From the NCBI RefSeq assembly GCF_027923465.1, contig NZ_BRLB01000013.1, forward strand, positions 102,702 through 166,701: a stretch of 64,000 nucleotides of DNA. Direction: 5' to 3'. Positions 19,786 to 27,881 of this stretch are shown here, piece by piece. The position numbers were made by a program, and so were the translations under genes. The notes beneath the pieces were generated by a model that had not been told where the DNA came from, did no database searches, and saw only the letters and a program-made list of their open reading frames with translations. Source of the DNA: Vallitalea longa. GTDB taxonomy: Bacteria; Bacillota; Clostridia; Lachnospirales; Vallitaleaceae. Numbering within the stretch: the stretch's first letter is position 1; each line of letters opens with the position of its first letter.

Positions 19786-21282
19786 ATGAGTAAAAAGATT
19801 TATATGATATGTTTAATAATTATAGTTGTAGGTATTAGTGCATCTTGTAAAAGTAGTGAAGAAGAAGCAAAAAAATATGGTGAAGAGTTTAAGGTAATGG
19901 TAGATGATTTTGGTAAAGGAGAAATATCCTACAAACAGTGCGATAAATATTACGAAGAGATTGATAAGAATAAGGTGACTGATTTAATTTCGGATCTATC
20001 AACCAAAATGAATAATATTAATGATTCAAAAAACAATTATTCTTTAGGTGAAGAAAAATATAAGGATCAGCAATGGTCAGAAAGTATTAAATATTTTAGT
20101 AATGTAATAAGAGATGACGAAGAAAATTTTAGCGATGCAATTGAAAAAAGAAATGAAATCATAGATACATATATCAAAGAGACTGACAGATTGGAACTTG
20201 GATATTTTTATGATGAGGCAATTGCTAAGTTAGAGGAGATAAGTTCTTATGTGACAGATTCTAGTGTTGTAAGTGATAAAATACAAGAATATAAAAATAG
20301 AAAAAACGATATAGTATTATATGAAGGAGATATCAAGAATATATTTTTCCATTCATTGATTGCTTTTCCAGAATTGGCTTTTGATGGTGATTTCATGGAA
20401 GAAGGATATAATATGTGGATGACTACTGTGGATGAATATAAAAAGATGTTAGAGCAGATGTATGAAAGAGATTATGTTTTGATTGATGTCAATATGTTAT
20501 ATGAGACAAAAGAAGTAGATGGTAAGCAGGTAGTCGAAAGAAAAGATTTGTATTTGCCAAAAGGCAAAAAACCAGTAATTCTTTCACTTGATGACCAAAA
20601 CTATTATGAATATATGGAAAAAGATGGTTTTGCTGATAGACTTGTATTGGATAAAGAGGGGAATGTAGCTACTTTTACTAAATTACCTGATGGTGGAAAT
20701 CTAGTTGCTAGAGATAATGATTGTATTCCAATAACAGATGTCTTTGTTGAAAAACATCCAGATTTTTCTTATAGAGGTGCAAAAGGGATTGTAGGATTAA
20801 CTGGATATGAAGGAATAATGGGTTATAGAACAGATTTATTTGATTCACCCACATTCGAGGAAGATGTTAAGACTACCAAAGCTATTGCAAATAGATTAAA
20901 AGAGACTGGATGGTTGTTTGCTTCACATAGTTATGGACATATTAGGTTCCCTGAAAAAGGTATGCCTAGAGTTAAGAAAGATACCAAACAATGGGACGAT
21001 GAAGTACCACCGATAATAGGTGAGACAAACTTATATATATATCCATTTGGTGCTTCAGTGGGTAAGGATGATGAAAAATTTAAACTCCTTCAAGAATATG
21101 GATTCCAAGTATTTTTTGGTGTAGGAGTTCATACTAATCTAAGATTTACAGATGATGCTGTGCTGATGGATAGATGTAATTTGGATGGATTCAGAATGCA
21201 TTATGGTAAGAATCAATTAGAAGACTTGTTCGATGTTGATTATGTGTATGACAAGAGTAGACCAAAATTTAAAGATAATTAG
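19786..21282 (+). CDS. Lipoprotein with NodB-like polysaccharide deacetylase domain
   Basis: Predicted exported, membrane-anchored protein, 498 residues. Signal peptide (hydrophobic 4-19) ends in ISASC with Cys21 as the likely lipid-modified residue, though the lipobox lacks the usual Leu. Residues 25-175 are helical and repeat-like (coiled or TPR-like). From about 190 a NodB-type fold: acidic pair in LSLDDQNYYEY in place of the usual TFDDG, and a zinc-type HSxxH in FASHSYGH (about residue 382). Known related Clostridia proteins share this variant, so it is probably a cell-wall glycan deacetylase or relative; activity unproven. ATG follows TTAGGAGGGA. Confidence 0.8.
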   Translation: MSKKIYMICLIIIVVGISASCKSSEEEAKKYGEEFKVMVDDFGKGEISYKQCDKYYEEIDKNKVTDLISDLSTKMNNINDSKNNYSLGEEKYKDQQWSESIKYFSNVIRDDEENFSDAIEKRNEIIDTYIKETDRLELGYFYDEAIAKLEEISSYVTDSSVVSDKIQEYKNRKNDIVLYEGDIKNIFFHSLIAFPELAFDGDFMEEGYNMWMTTVDEYKKMLEQMYERDYVLIDVNMLYETKEVDGKQVVERKDLYLPKGKKPVILSLDDQNYYEYMEKDGFADRLVLDKEGNVATFTKLPDGGNLVARDNDCIPITDVFVEKHPDFSYRGAKGIVGLTGYEGIMGYRTDLFDSPTFEEDVKTTKAIANRLKETGWLFASHSYGHIRFPEKGMPRVKKDTKQWDDEVPPIIGETNLYIYPFGASVGKDDEKFKLLQEYGFQVFFGVGVHTNLRFTDDAVLMDRCNLDGFRMHYGKNQLEDLFDVDYVYDKSRPKFKDN

Positions 21283-21291
21283 TATTAACAG

Positions 21292-21320
21292 TACCCCTGA
21301 GTTTTAAACTCAGGGGTTTA
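21292..21320 (+). terminator. Terminator after the NodB-like lipoprotein gene
   Basis: 11-bp perfect stem ACCCCTGAGTT (21293-21303) with AACTCAGGGGT, loop TTA, then a short T-rich tail (TTATTTACG). Confidence 0.82.
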
Positions 21321-21412
21321 TTTACGTTATAGTAGATTTAATTTTTCATTTATGGAATATTTTTTATAGTTATCCAAATAATAGCTATATAAATATAGTA
21401 AGGATGAAAATC

Positions 21413-22969
21413 ATGAATAAATATATCGAGAAATTTATCAATAAGAGTTTTAATAAAACATCAAATAAAAATAAAAAGAATATCAATAAGTACAATAGAA
21501 AAATATCTACTAACCTTCAAACTAATATAGCTTATATTAAAAAAGAATTCGGCAATAGTCATGATATCATTTATCGTGAAATTAATATAGGGAGTAAAAT
21601 ATGTGTTCCGGCAATAGTAATTTCAATTAATGGGTTAGTTAATCTTAGTGTCCTGGATTTTGATATTCTAAAAAGAGTAATGCATGAAGATATAAAATTA
21701 AAAGAAGATTTTTTAGAATATATTAAAAAAAGTATTATAACCATGACTGATATTAAAAATATTGATAATATGGATAAAGTATTTGAAGCTATATTATCAG
21801 GTGAATCAGTAATGCTCATTGATGGATATAGTATTGCTTTTGAACTTGATACTAGAGGATGGGAAGATAGAGGCATTAGTGAACCTATAAACGGATCAGT
21901 TGTCAGAGGTCCTAGAGAAGGATTTTCAGAAACTCTTCTTCTTAATACAGCGCTATTAAGAAGAAGAATCAAAACACCTAAGTTGATGTTTGATTTAATT
22001 AATTGCGGTGAATTTACTAAGACTGATATAGTTATAGCGTATATTAAAGGTATAGCAAATGATAAGATAGTTAAAGAAGTAAAGGAAAGAATCAATAAAA
22101 TCAATATAGATGGTATATTGGACTCAGGCTATATTGAACAGCTAATAGAAGATGAACCAATAAGTCTATTTCCTACCATAGGAAATACTGAAAGACCTGA
22201 TCAAGCGGCAGGTAAATTATTAGAAGGAAGAATTGTCATATTAGTTGATGGTTCTCCTATTGCCTTAACGGTTCCTTATTTATTTGTTGAGAACATACAA
22301 GTTACTGAAGATTATTATACAAGACCTTTTTATGCTACTTTTACAAGGATAATCAGGATATTATCAATCATCATTGTAGTTTTTTTACCTGGATTCTATA
22401 TTTCAGCACAGACATATAATCAAGAAATGCTTCCTACACACTTATTTATAACTATGGCAGCTTCTAAAGAAGGGGTTCCATTCCCTGCTTTCATAGAAAT
22501 ATTGATAATGTCAATACTATTTGAAGTTCTGAAAGAAGCAGGAATCAGAATGCCAAAGCAAATAGGTCAAGCACTAAGTATAGTTGGAGCGCTTGTACTA
22601 GGTCAAGCAGCGGTAGAAGCAGGCTTTGTAAGTAATCCAGCAGTTATGATTACTGCATTGACGGGGATTGCTACATTTGTAATATATTCACTTAATGATT
22701 CTATTACAATTCTAAGGTTTATTTTTATGATTCTCGCAGCAGTAGGTGGACTATTTGGTATGCTTGTAGGGACAATATTTTTATTATTACATTTAGTAAG
22801 TATTAGATCATTTGGTGCACCATATATGTCACCATTTGGACCTAGAAATGCAAAAGACATGAAGGATTCAATAATCAGAGCTCCTTTGTGGATGATGACT
22901 TCAAGGTCTCAGATCATCAGTAAAAACAAAAAGAAGCCTTCTGACAGATCTATTGATACTAATAGGTAG
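21413..22969 (+). CDS. gerA: Spore germination protein, GerA family
   Basis: A subunit of a nutrient germinant receptor in the spore inner membrane, 518 residues. N-terminal hydrophilic domain (about 1-300) with the hallmark segment SLFPTIGNTERPDQAAGKLL and GRIVILVDGSPIALTVPYLF, then four to five transmembrane helices (residues about 310-480, including VFLPGFYISAQTYN and QAAVEAGFVSNPAVMI), and a basic tail. The ATG at 21413 is eight bases after AAGGA; the upstream ATG at 21404 overlaps that site. First gene of a four-gene ger operon (A-B-C-B), expected to be expressed in the forespore; I could not locate a clear sigma-G promoter. Confidence 0.95.
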   Translation: MNKYIEKFINKSFNKTSNKNKKNINKYNRKISTNLQTNIAYIKKEFGNSHDIIYREINIGSKICVPAIVISINGLVNLSVLDFDILKRVMHEDIKLKEDFLEYIKKSIITMTDIKNIDNMDKVFEAILSGESVMLIDGYSIAFELDTRGWEDRGISEPINGSVVRGPREGFSETLLLNTALLRRRIKTPKLMFDLINCGEFTKTDIVIAYIKGIANDKIVKEVKERINKINIDGILDSGYIEQLIEDEPISLFPTIGNTERPDQAAGKLLEGRIVILVDGSPIALTVPYLFVENIQVTEDYYTRPFYATFTRIIRILSIIIVVFLPGFYISAQTYNQEMLPTHLFITMAASKEGVPFPAFIEILIMSILFEVLKEAGIRMPKQIGQALSIVGALVLGQAAVEAGFVSNPAVMITALTGIATFVIYSLNDSITILRFIFMILAAVGGLFGMLVGTIFLLLHLVSIRSFGAPYMSPFGPRNAKDMKDSIIRAPLWMMTSRSQIISKNKKKPSDRSIDTNR

Positions 22970-23006
22970 TAAATTGGAAATAATAATTTTTTGAATGGAG
23001 TATATG

Positions 23007-24092
23007 ATGAATGAGAACGGTAAGATTTCATATAAACAAATAGTTAGTCTGATTATTATGACTATTTCACCTACAGCCATATTATATCTTCCTACTTTGA
23101 TATATAAAGAAGCTAAACAAGATGGTTGGATCAGTATTATAGTAGTAACTGTATATTCTTTATTTTTAACATTCGTAATCAATAAACTGAATTTGATGTT
23201 TGTTGATAAAACTATAATTGAGTATAGTGTAGATATAGTTGGAAAATATTTTGGAAAAACTATTGGTCTAATATATTGTGTAATGTTCATTAATCTTAAT
23301 AGTACAGTGATTAGAGAATTCTCAGAATTTTTGGCGGGACCTTTCATGATGGAAACACCTATATTGTTTTTTACTATAGGTATCATGTTGCCCTCCATAT
23401 TTGGAGTATATAAGGGTATAGAAGTGATTGGGAGAACTGCTCAGATTATTTTGCCCATATTTATTGGTGCAGTTGTGATAATCATAATATTAGGAATAAA
23501 AGATATGAATTTCAGTAATCTACAACCAATAATGGAGGATGGTTTTGTTCCTGTGTTAAAAGGGGCAACGAGACAGATGAGTTGGTTTAGCCAACCAATG
23601 ATACTAGTAATCATTATGCCTTTTATAAATAACCCACAAAAAGTAGGTAAAACGTCATATCTAGCTGTTATTTTGACAAGTTTTCTGATTCTATCAGTAA
23701 ATATCAGCATAATAACTACGTTTGGCTGTCAGACAAAAATAATGATTTATCCCTTTTTATCATTTGCCAGATATATAACTGCATTAGGTTTTATTGAAAG
23801 ACTTGATTCCATAATCATGTTCTTATGGATAGGAGGAGTTTTCGTCAAGATTGTCGTTCTTCACTATTGTTCGGTTATTTCTATTAGTCAATTATTCCAG
23901 GTTAAGGATTATAGGAAACTATCTATACCTGTAGGCATTATTCTTATCGTCATATCAACTGTAGCATGGAAGAGCTTGGTAGAATTAAAAGATTATATCA
24001 AATCATTTAATTATTACTTTAATGTTTCTATTCAGGCTGGTATTCCAATTACATTGATTGTAATAGAGAAAATCAAGAGGAGATATATATAA
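23007..24092 (+). CDS. gerB: Spore germination protein, GerAB/ArcD/ProY family (copy 1)
   Basis: B subunit of the germinant receptor, a ten-helix APC-like permease fold thought to bind the germinant. About 361 residues, nearly all hydrophobic. Hallmark N terminus GKISYKQIVSLIIMTISPT followed by YKEAKQDGWIS; mid-protein NQ..VLP-like FTIGIMLPSIFGVYKGIEVIGR. ATG at 23007 is six bases from GGAG. 37 bases after gerA and one base before gerC. Clearly paralogous to the second B gene at 25282. Confidence 0.93.
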   Translation: MNENGKISYKQIVSLIIMTISPTAILYLPTLIYKEAKQDGWISIIVVTVYSLFLTFVINKLNLMFVDKTIIEYSVDIVGKYFGKTIGLIYCVMFINLNSTVIREFSEFLAGPFMMETPILFFTIGIMLPSIFGVYKGIEVIGRTAQIILPIFIGAVVIIIILGIKDMNFSNLQPIMEDGFVPVLKGATRQMSWFSQPMILVIIMPFINNPQKVGKTSYLAVILTSFLILSVNISIITTFGCQTKIMIYPFLSFARYITALGFIERLDSIIMFLWIGGVFVKIVVLHYCSVISISQLFQVKDYRKLSIPVGIILIVISTVAWKSLVELKDYIKSFNYYFNVSIQAGIPITLIVIEKIKRRYI

Positions 24093-24093
24093 C

Positions 24094-25278
24094 ATGAAAG
24101 TTAAGGTTCCATTGATAATAATGATAATAGTACAGATGTTATTATTAACCAGTTGCTGGAGTAAAAAAGAATTAGATGAAATATCAATCTTATCCGGGGT
24201 GGGCATAGACAGTTATGATGAAGAAAATCTATTATTGACTATGCAGGTTATACTACACAGAGAAATGAAGATTGAATCTCAGACAGGAAAAAGAGGAGAG
24301 GAAAGTCCTACTCAGAATATTGAAGCTATAGGTGGTTCGCTTATTGATGCAAATAGAAATTTCGTACTTCAAACTGGTAGACATGGGTATTGGCCTCATA
24401 TAGCAGTAATTGTTATTGGAGAAGAACAAGCAAGGAAAGGTATATCTCCTATATTGGATATATTAGAAAGAGATCATGAAATAAGGCAAAGAACCTATCT
24501 GCTGGTTACCAAAGACAAGGCAAAGGATATATTAATGGCAGAAACAGTTGACTTAGAAGTTATTCAAGCATATAACATCAAAGATATGATAGAAAACTCA
24601 TATGAACATGGTGAAAGTGCCAAAGTGGATTTACACAAATATTATCTCATGAGTTCAGAGAAGAACAATAGTTGCTATGTAACTGGCATCAATACTATCA
24701 AAGATGATAATACAGAAAAAGTCACAAGTAACTTGGAGTTAAAAGATACTGGTATATTCAAAGAAAACAAACTTATCGGATGGTTCGATTCAGAACAAAC
24801 CAGAGGATTGCTATGGATAATAGATGAGCTTAACAGTTGCGTTTCTAGAATAAATTATCCAAAAGATAAAAAGGATTTCGTTTTCATAGAAACTTTACGT
24901 AGCAAAACAAAAGTCAAACCAGTAGTCAAAAATGATAATCTGGAAAAAATTGTAATTGACGTGTCATCACAGAATATTCTTGCCCAAGCCAACGAGCATA
25001 TTGATTTAACTAAAGTTGAGTCATTAGATGAAATAGAAAAGGAATTGGAACATCTGGTAAAAACTCAGATGGAAAGCTCTCTAGTCAAGGGAAAAGAACT
25101 TAATGCAGATGTATTTGGCTTTGGAGAGATTATCCATAAGTACGAACCCGAATTGTGGAAAGAGATAAAAGAATATTGGGAAGACATATTCTTGACTACA
25201 CCAATTGAAATAAATGTTGATATGAATATCAAGAGAACTGGTCTAATATCAAAAAGTAAAAAAGATGAAGGAATGTAA
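24094..25278 (+). CDS. gerC: Spore germination lipoprotein, Ger(x)C family
   Basis: C subunit of the germinant receptor, a lipoprotein on the outer face of the spore inner membrane, 394 residues. Signal peptide VPLIIMIIVQMLLLTSC with a good lipobox (LTSC, Cys about 23), followed by WSKKELDEISILSGVGID, the standard GerC N-terminal signature. The C-terminal domain has the expected alternation of helices (VKTQMESSLVKGKELNADVFGFG). Start lies one base after gerB, so translation is coupled; three bases separate its stop from the next gerB. Confidence 0.94.
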   Translation: MKVKVPLIIMIIVQMLLLTSCWSKKELDEISILSGVGIDSYDEENLLLTMQVILHREMKIESQTGKRGEESPTQNIEAIGGSLIDANRNFVLQTGRHGYWPHIAVIVIGEEQARKGISPILDILERDHEIRQRTYLLVTKDKAKDILMAETVDLEVIQAYNIKDMIENSYEHGESAKVDLHKYYLMSSEKNNSCYVTGINTIKDDNTEKVTSNLELKDTGIFKENKLIGWFDSEQTRGLLWIIDELNSCVSRINYPKDKKDFVFIETLRSKTKVKPVVKNDNLEKIVIDVSSQNILAQANEHIDLTKVESLDEIEKELEHLVKTQMESSLVKGKELNADVFGFGEIIHKYEPELWKEIKEYWEDIFLTTPIEINVDMNIKRTGLISKSKKDEGM

Positions 25279-25281
25279 GTG

Positions 25282-26397
25282 ATGTTTGAAGATGGAAAAA
25301 TATCGTATAGAAGTGTTGTTGGGATAATTATCACAACTATAGGACCAACTGCAATATTATATTTACCAACTATAACTTATAAAGAAGCTAAACAAGATGG
25401 ATGGATTTCTGTATTGATAACTACAATATTTGGTTTCATAGTTGCTTATTCCGTAGCTAATTTAGGAAATATGTATAAAGACAAAACAATCATACAATAT
25501 AGTAAAGATATAATCGGTAAGATACCTGGTAAGATAATAGGGTTTGCTTATTGCATCCATTTCATATATATAAATGCATTCATACTAAGAGAATTCGCTG
25601 AACTCTTAGCTGGAGCTTTCATGAGTAAGACCCCTATCTTATTTTTCGTAATCGGTATAATATTACCTTCTATTTATGGTGTCTATAAAGGTTTGGAAGT
25701 AATAATAAGGATAAATCAGATTATATTTCCCATATTTATGTTATCCATATTAGCTATACTAGCATTTTCATTGAAAGATACTGATTTTACAAGAATATTA
25801 CCTATCCTTGATAATGGAATAGAGCCGATTATTACAGGAGGATATAGGAATCTGCTATGGTTTACTGAGGTAGTGGTTCTAGCTATGTTTATACCATATA
25901 TTAACGAACAAAAAAAGATTAAAAAGCCGATAACCATAGCTTTACTTATTGTTGGAGTATTGGGTGCATTCATAAATCTGATAATAGTTGCTACTTTTGG
26001 TGCCAATACTGAATATTTAACTTATCCATATCTTTCATTAACTAGATATATAAGTGTGGGATTCTTAGAAAGACTGGATGCCATAATATTATTTATGTGG
26101 ATTGCTGGAGTATATATGAAGATAGTGGTATTTCATTATTGTGCAACTCTAGCTTTAGGACAATGGCTGAATATCAAGAAGTTCAAAATTTTAGCAATTC
26201 CAATAGGAATATTATTAGTTGTTTTATCATATGTATTATGGGACAACCTTGAATTGTTAAAATATCAGATTGCATATATATTTGTTACACCATTTGTTAT
26301 AATACAAGGTGTAATACCTGTTTTACTATATATAATAGCTCTGATTAGAAATAAATTTAATAAAAAGAAGGTAACTAGCAGTTTGAATAACAAATAA
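25282..26397 (+). CDS. gerB: Spore germination protein, GerAB family (copy 2)
   Basis: Second B-type permease subunit of the same operon, 371 residues. It shares long identical stretches with copy 1, for example TAILYLPT, YKEAKQDGWIS, the ILREFAELLAGAFM/IREFSEFLAGPFM pair and LPSI.GVYKG. The GTG at 25279 and ATG at 25282 are both possible; the ATG is better spaced from AAGGA. Two B subunits with a single A and C suggest alternative germinant recognition or a heteromeric B position; this is inference. Confidence 0.93.
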   Translation: MFEDGKISYRSVVGIIITTIGPTAILYLPTITYKEAKQDGWISVLITTIFGFIVAYSVANLGNMYKDKTIIQYSKDIIGKIPGKIIGFAYCIHFIYINAFILREFAELLAGAFMSKTPILFFVIGIILPSIYGVYKGLEVIIRINQIIFPIFMLSILAILAFSLKDTDFTRILPILDNGIEPIITGGYRNLLWFTEVVVLAMFIPYINEQKKIKKPITIALLIVGVLGAFINLIIVATFGANTEYLTYPYLSLTRYISVGFLERLDAIILFMWIAGVYMKIVVFHYCATLALGQWLNIKKFKILAIPIGILLVVLSYVLWDNLELLKYQIAYIFVTPFVIIQGVIPVLLYIIALIRNKFNKKKVTSSLNNK

Positions 26398-26421
26398 TAA
26401 TTATAATTTTAAAATATTTAC

Positions 26422-26450
26422 TTGGAAAATATCTAAAATTGTATTATACT
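26422..26450 (+). promoter_or_regulatory. Sigma-A promoter candidate for the hydrogenase leader or an sRNA
   Basis: TTGGAA at 26422-26427, 17-base spacer, TATACT at 26445-26450. If it drives the hydrogenase operon, the leader would be about 565 bases; otherwise it could make a short RNA from this gap. Confidence 0.5.
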
Positions 26451-26951
26451 ATAAACATCAGCATAATTTCATTAGGGAAAAAATGTAAAAAAGTTATAAT
26501 TTCATAGTTATATAACATTATTACATTGCTATGCTAAAGTAGATTAAGTTTATTCTTAATATAATTAGTTTATATAGTCTTTTTATCTTAAAACTGTTAG
26601 TAGATTAATATAATATATTATATATATTTTAATTAATTGTTTTTTGTTTGTCTTATATATACTAATATTTACATAATTATTTCTATATAGATGCTCAATA
26701 ACTTATCTGAAATTAACTTTGATAGTGCAAAAAGTCATATCACTAAACCTAATAATATTTTTTCTTATATATACTCAATAATACAATCTAAATAAAATAA
26801 TAATATTATCATTATTCATAGGATAGCTATTTAAATTTTTAACTATCAGAATCTTCACATCATGGTGATACTAGATAATATTCGCAATTTTGAAATGATT
26901 GAATATTTATATTGGAGTTTTTTATCTAATTAAGGTATTCATTCATATAAA

Positions 26952-26995
26952 GCAATTACTATAACTTTATAATAATAAGGTTTATTAGTAATTGC
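26952..26995. repeat. Inverted repeat near the start of the hydrogenase operon
   Basis: GCAATTACT at 26952-26960 is exactly complementary to AGTAATTGC at 26987-26995, with further imperfect pairing inside. It ends about 25 bases before the coiled-coil gene and is followed on the plus strand by an A-run, not T, so it is not a plus-strand terminator. It could be a regulator site or leader structure. Confidence 0.45.
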
Positions 26996-27020
26996 AAAAA
27001 AATCTTAAGGGGTGTGATTC

Positions 27021-27326
27021 ATGGAGGAAGTAATTAGTTATTTAAAGAAAAAGAGTCAACTAATTTATGACATCAATTGCATCAAAAAATATATTGAAGG
27101 AGGGGATTATGATAAGAATCTGAAAAGCACTTGGGAACGTTACAAGAAAGAACTCACTGAACTCAATCAAAAAATTGAAGAAATCAGAGTACCTCAGCTA
27201 AAAGAATTTGATAATAAAAAACAGGATATTCTAGATTCCATTAAAGAGCATGAAGAAAAAATTAGACTATTAAGGAAACAGTTGAAAGATATTGATAAAA
27301 TAATAATCAAATTACAAATGGATTAA
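27021..27326 (+). CDS. Small coiled-coil protein at the head of the hydrogenase operon
   Basis: 101 residues, not recognised. Nearly all helical and highly charged; residues 38-101 (YKKELTELNQKIEEI, then HEEKIRLLRKQLKDIDK) show a heptad pattern typical of a coiled coil. There is one Cys (residue 20) and no membrane segment. The start has AAGGGGTG upstream. It is 43 bases before the NuoE-like gene on the same strand and is probably cotranscribed, which hints at a regulatory or assembly role for the hydrogenase, but no function can be assigned. Confidence 0.7.
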   Translation: MEEVISYLKKKSQLIYDINCIKKYIEGGDYDKNLKSTWERYKKELTELNQKIEEIRVPQLKEFDNKKQDILDSIKEHEEKIRLLRKQLKDIDKIIIKLQMD

Positions 27327-27369
27327 ACTTATTAACTGTTTCAAGTAAACAATAGTAAGGAGAGTAGAT

Positions 27370-27864
27370 ATGGATAAATTAAAAAAATGTCAATGCGAAG
27401 ATATGAGTGAAGAAGAAAAAATAGCCATAATAGAAGAATTTATTGATGAGTATAAAAACAAGGAAGGATCTTTAATACAAGTATTGCATATTGCTCAAAC
27501 TATTTATGGCTATTTACCTATTAACATTCAAAAATTAATTGCAGATGGATTAGACAAGCCTTTATCAGAAGTTTCTGGTGTTGTAAGTTTTTATTCATTT
27601 TTCTCAACTACCCCAAGAGGAAAGTATACTATAAGAGTCTGTTTAGGGACAGCATGTTATGTCAGAGGTGGTAAAAAAATCCTGGATAAGTTACAAGAAA
27701 TATTAGGCATTGGAGTAGGTGAGACTACAGAAGATCAAAAATTTACTCTAGAAGTGATGAGATGTATTGGAGCCTGTGGTTTAGCTCCTGCTATATCAAT
27801 TAATGATACTGTGTACAAGCAGGTAAATCCAGATAAACTTAGCGAAATACTAGAGAAATATTAG
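27370..27864 (+). CDS. hydC: NuoE/HydC-like [2Fe-2S] subunit of hydrogenase
   Basis: Thioredoxin-fold ferredoxin subunit of a multimeric [FeFe] hydrogenase, 164 residues. N-terminal helical domain of the NuoE family (LIQVLHIAQTIYGYLP, SGVVSFYSFFSTTPRGKY), then the four cluster cysteines in RVCLGTACYVRGG and MRCIGACGLAP. Passes electrons between the NuoF-like flavin subunit and the hydrogenase. 17 bases before the NuoF-GltD gene, with AAGGAGATG between them. Confidence 0.95.
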   Translation: MDKLKKCQCEDMSEEEKIAIIEEFIDEYKNKEGSLIQVLHIAQTIYGYLPINIQKLIADGLDKPLSEVSGVVSFYSFFSTTPRGKYTIRVCLGTACYVRGGKKILDKLQEILGIGVGETTEDQKFTLEVMRCIGACGLAPAISINDTVYKQVNPDKLSEILEKY

Positions 27865-27881
27865 TTGAAGGAGATGAAGTC

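Larger units (their letters stand above)
26398..27020. other. Long gene-free leader before the hydrogenase operon
   Basis: 623 very AT-rich bases. It holds a good sigma-A promoter at 26422-26450, a 13-bp repeated element TCTTATATATACT at 26651-26663 and 26763-26775, and an inverted repeat AGCAATTACT/AGTAATTGC (26952-26960 with 26987-26995) close to the ribosome binding site of the first gene. No known riboswitch or Rex-type palindrome was recognised. Confidence 0.4.
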
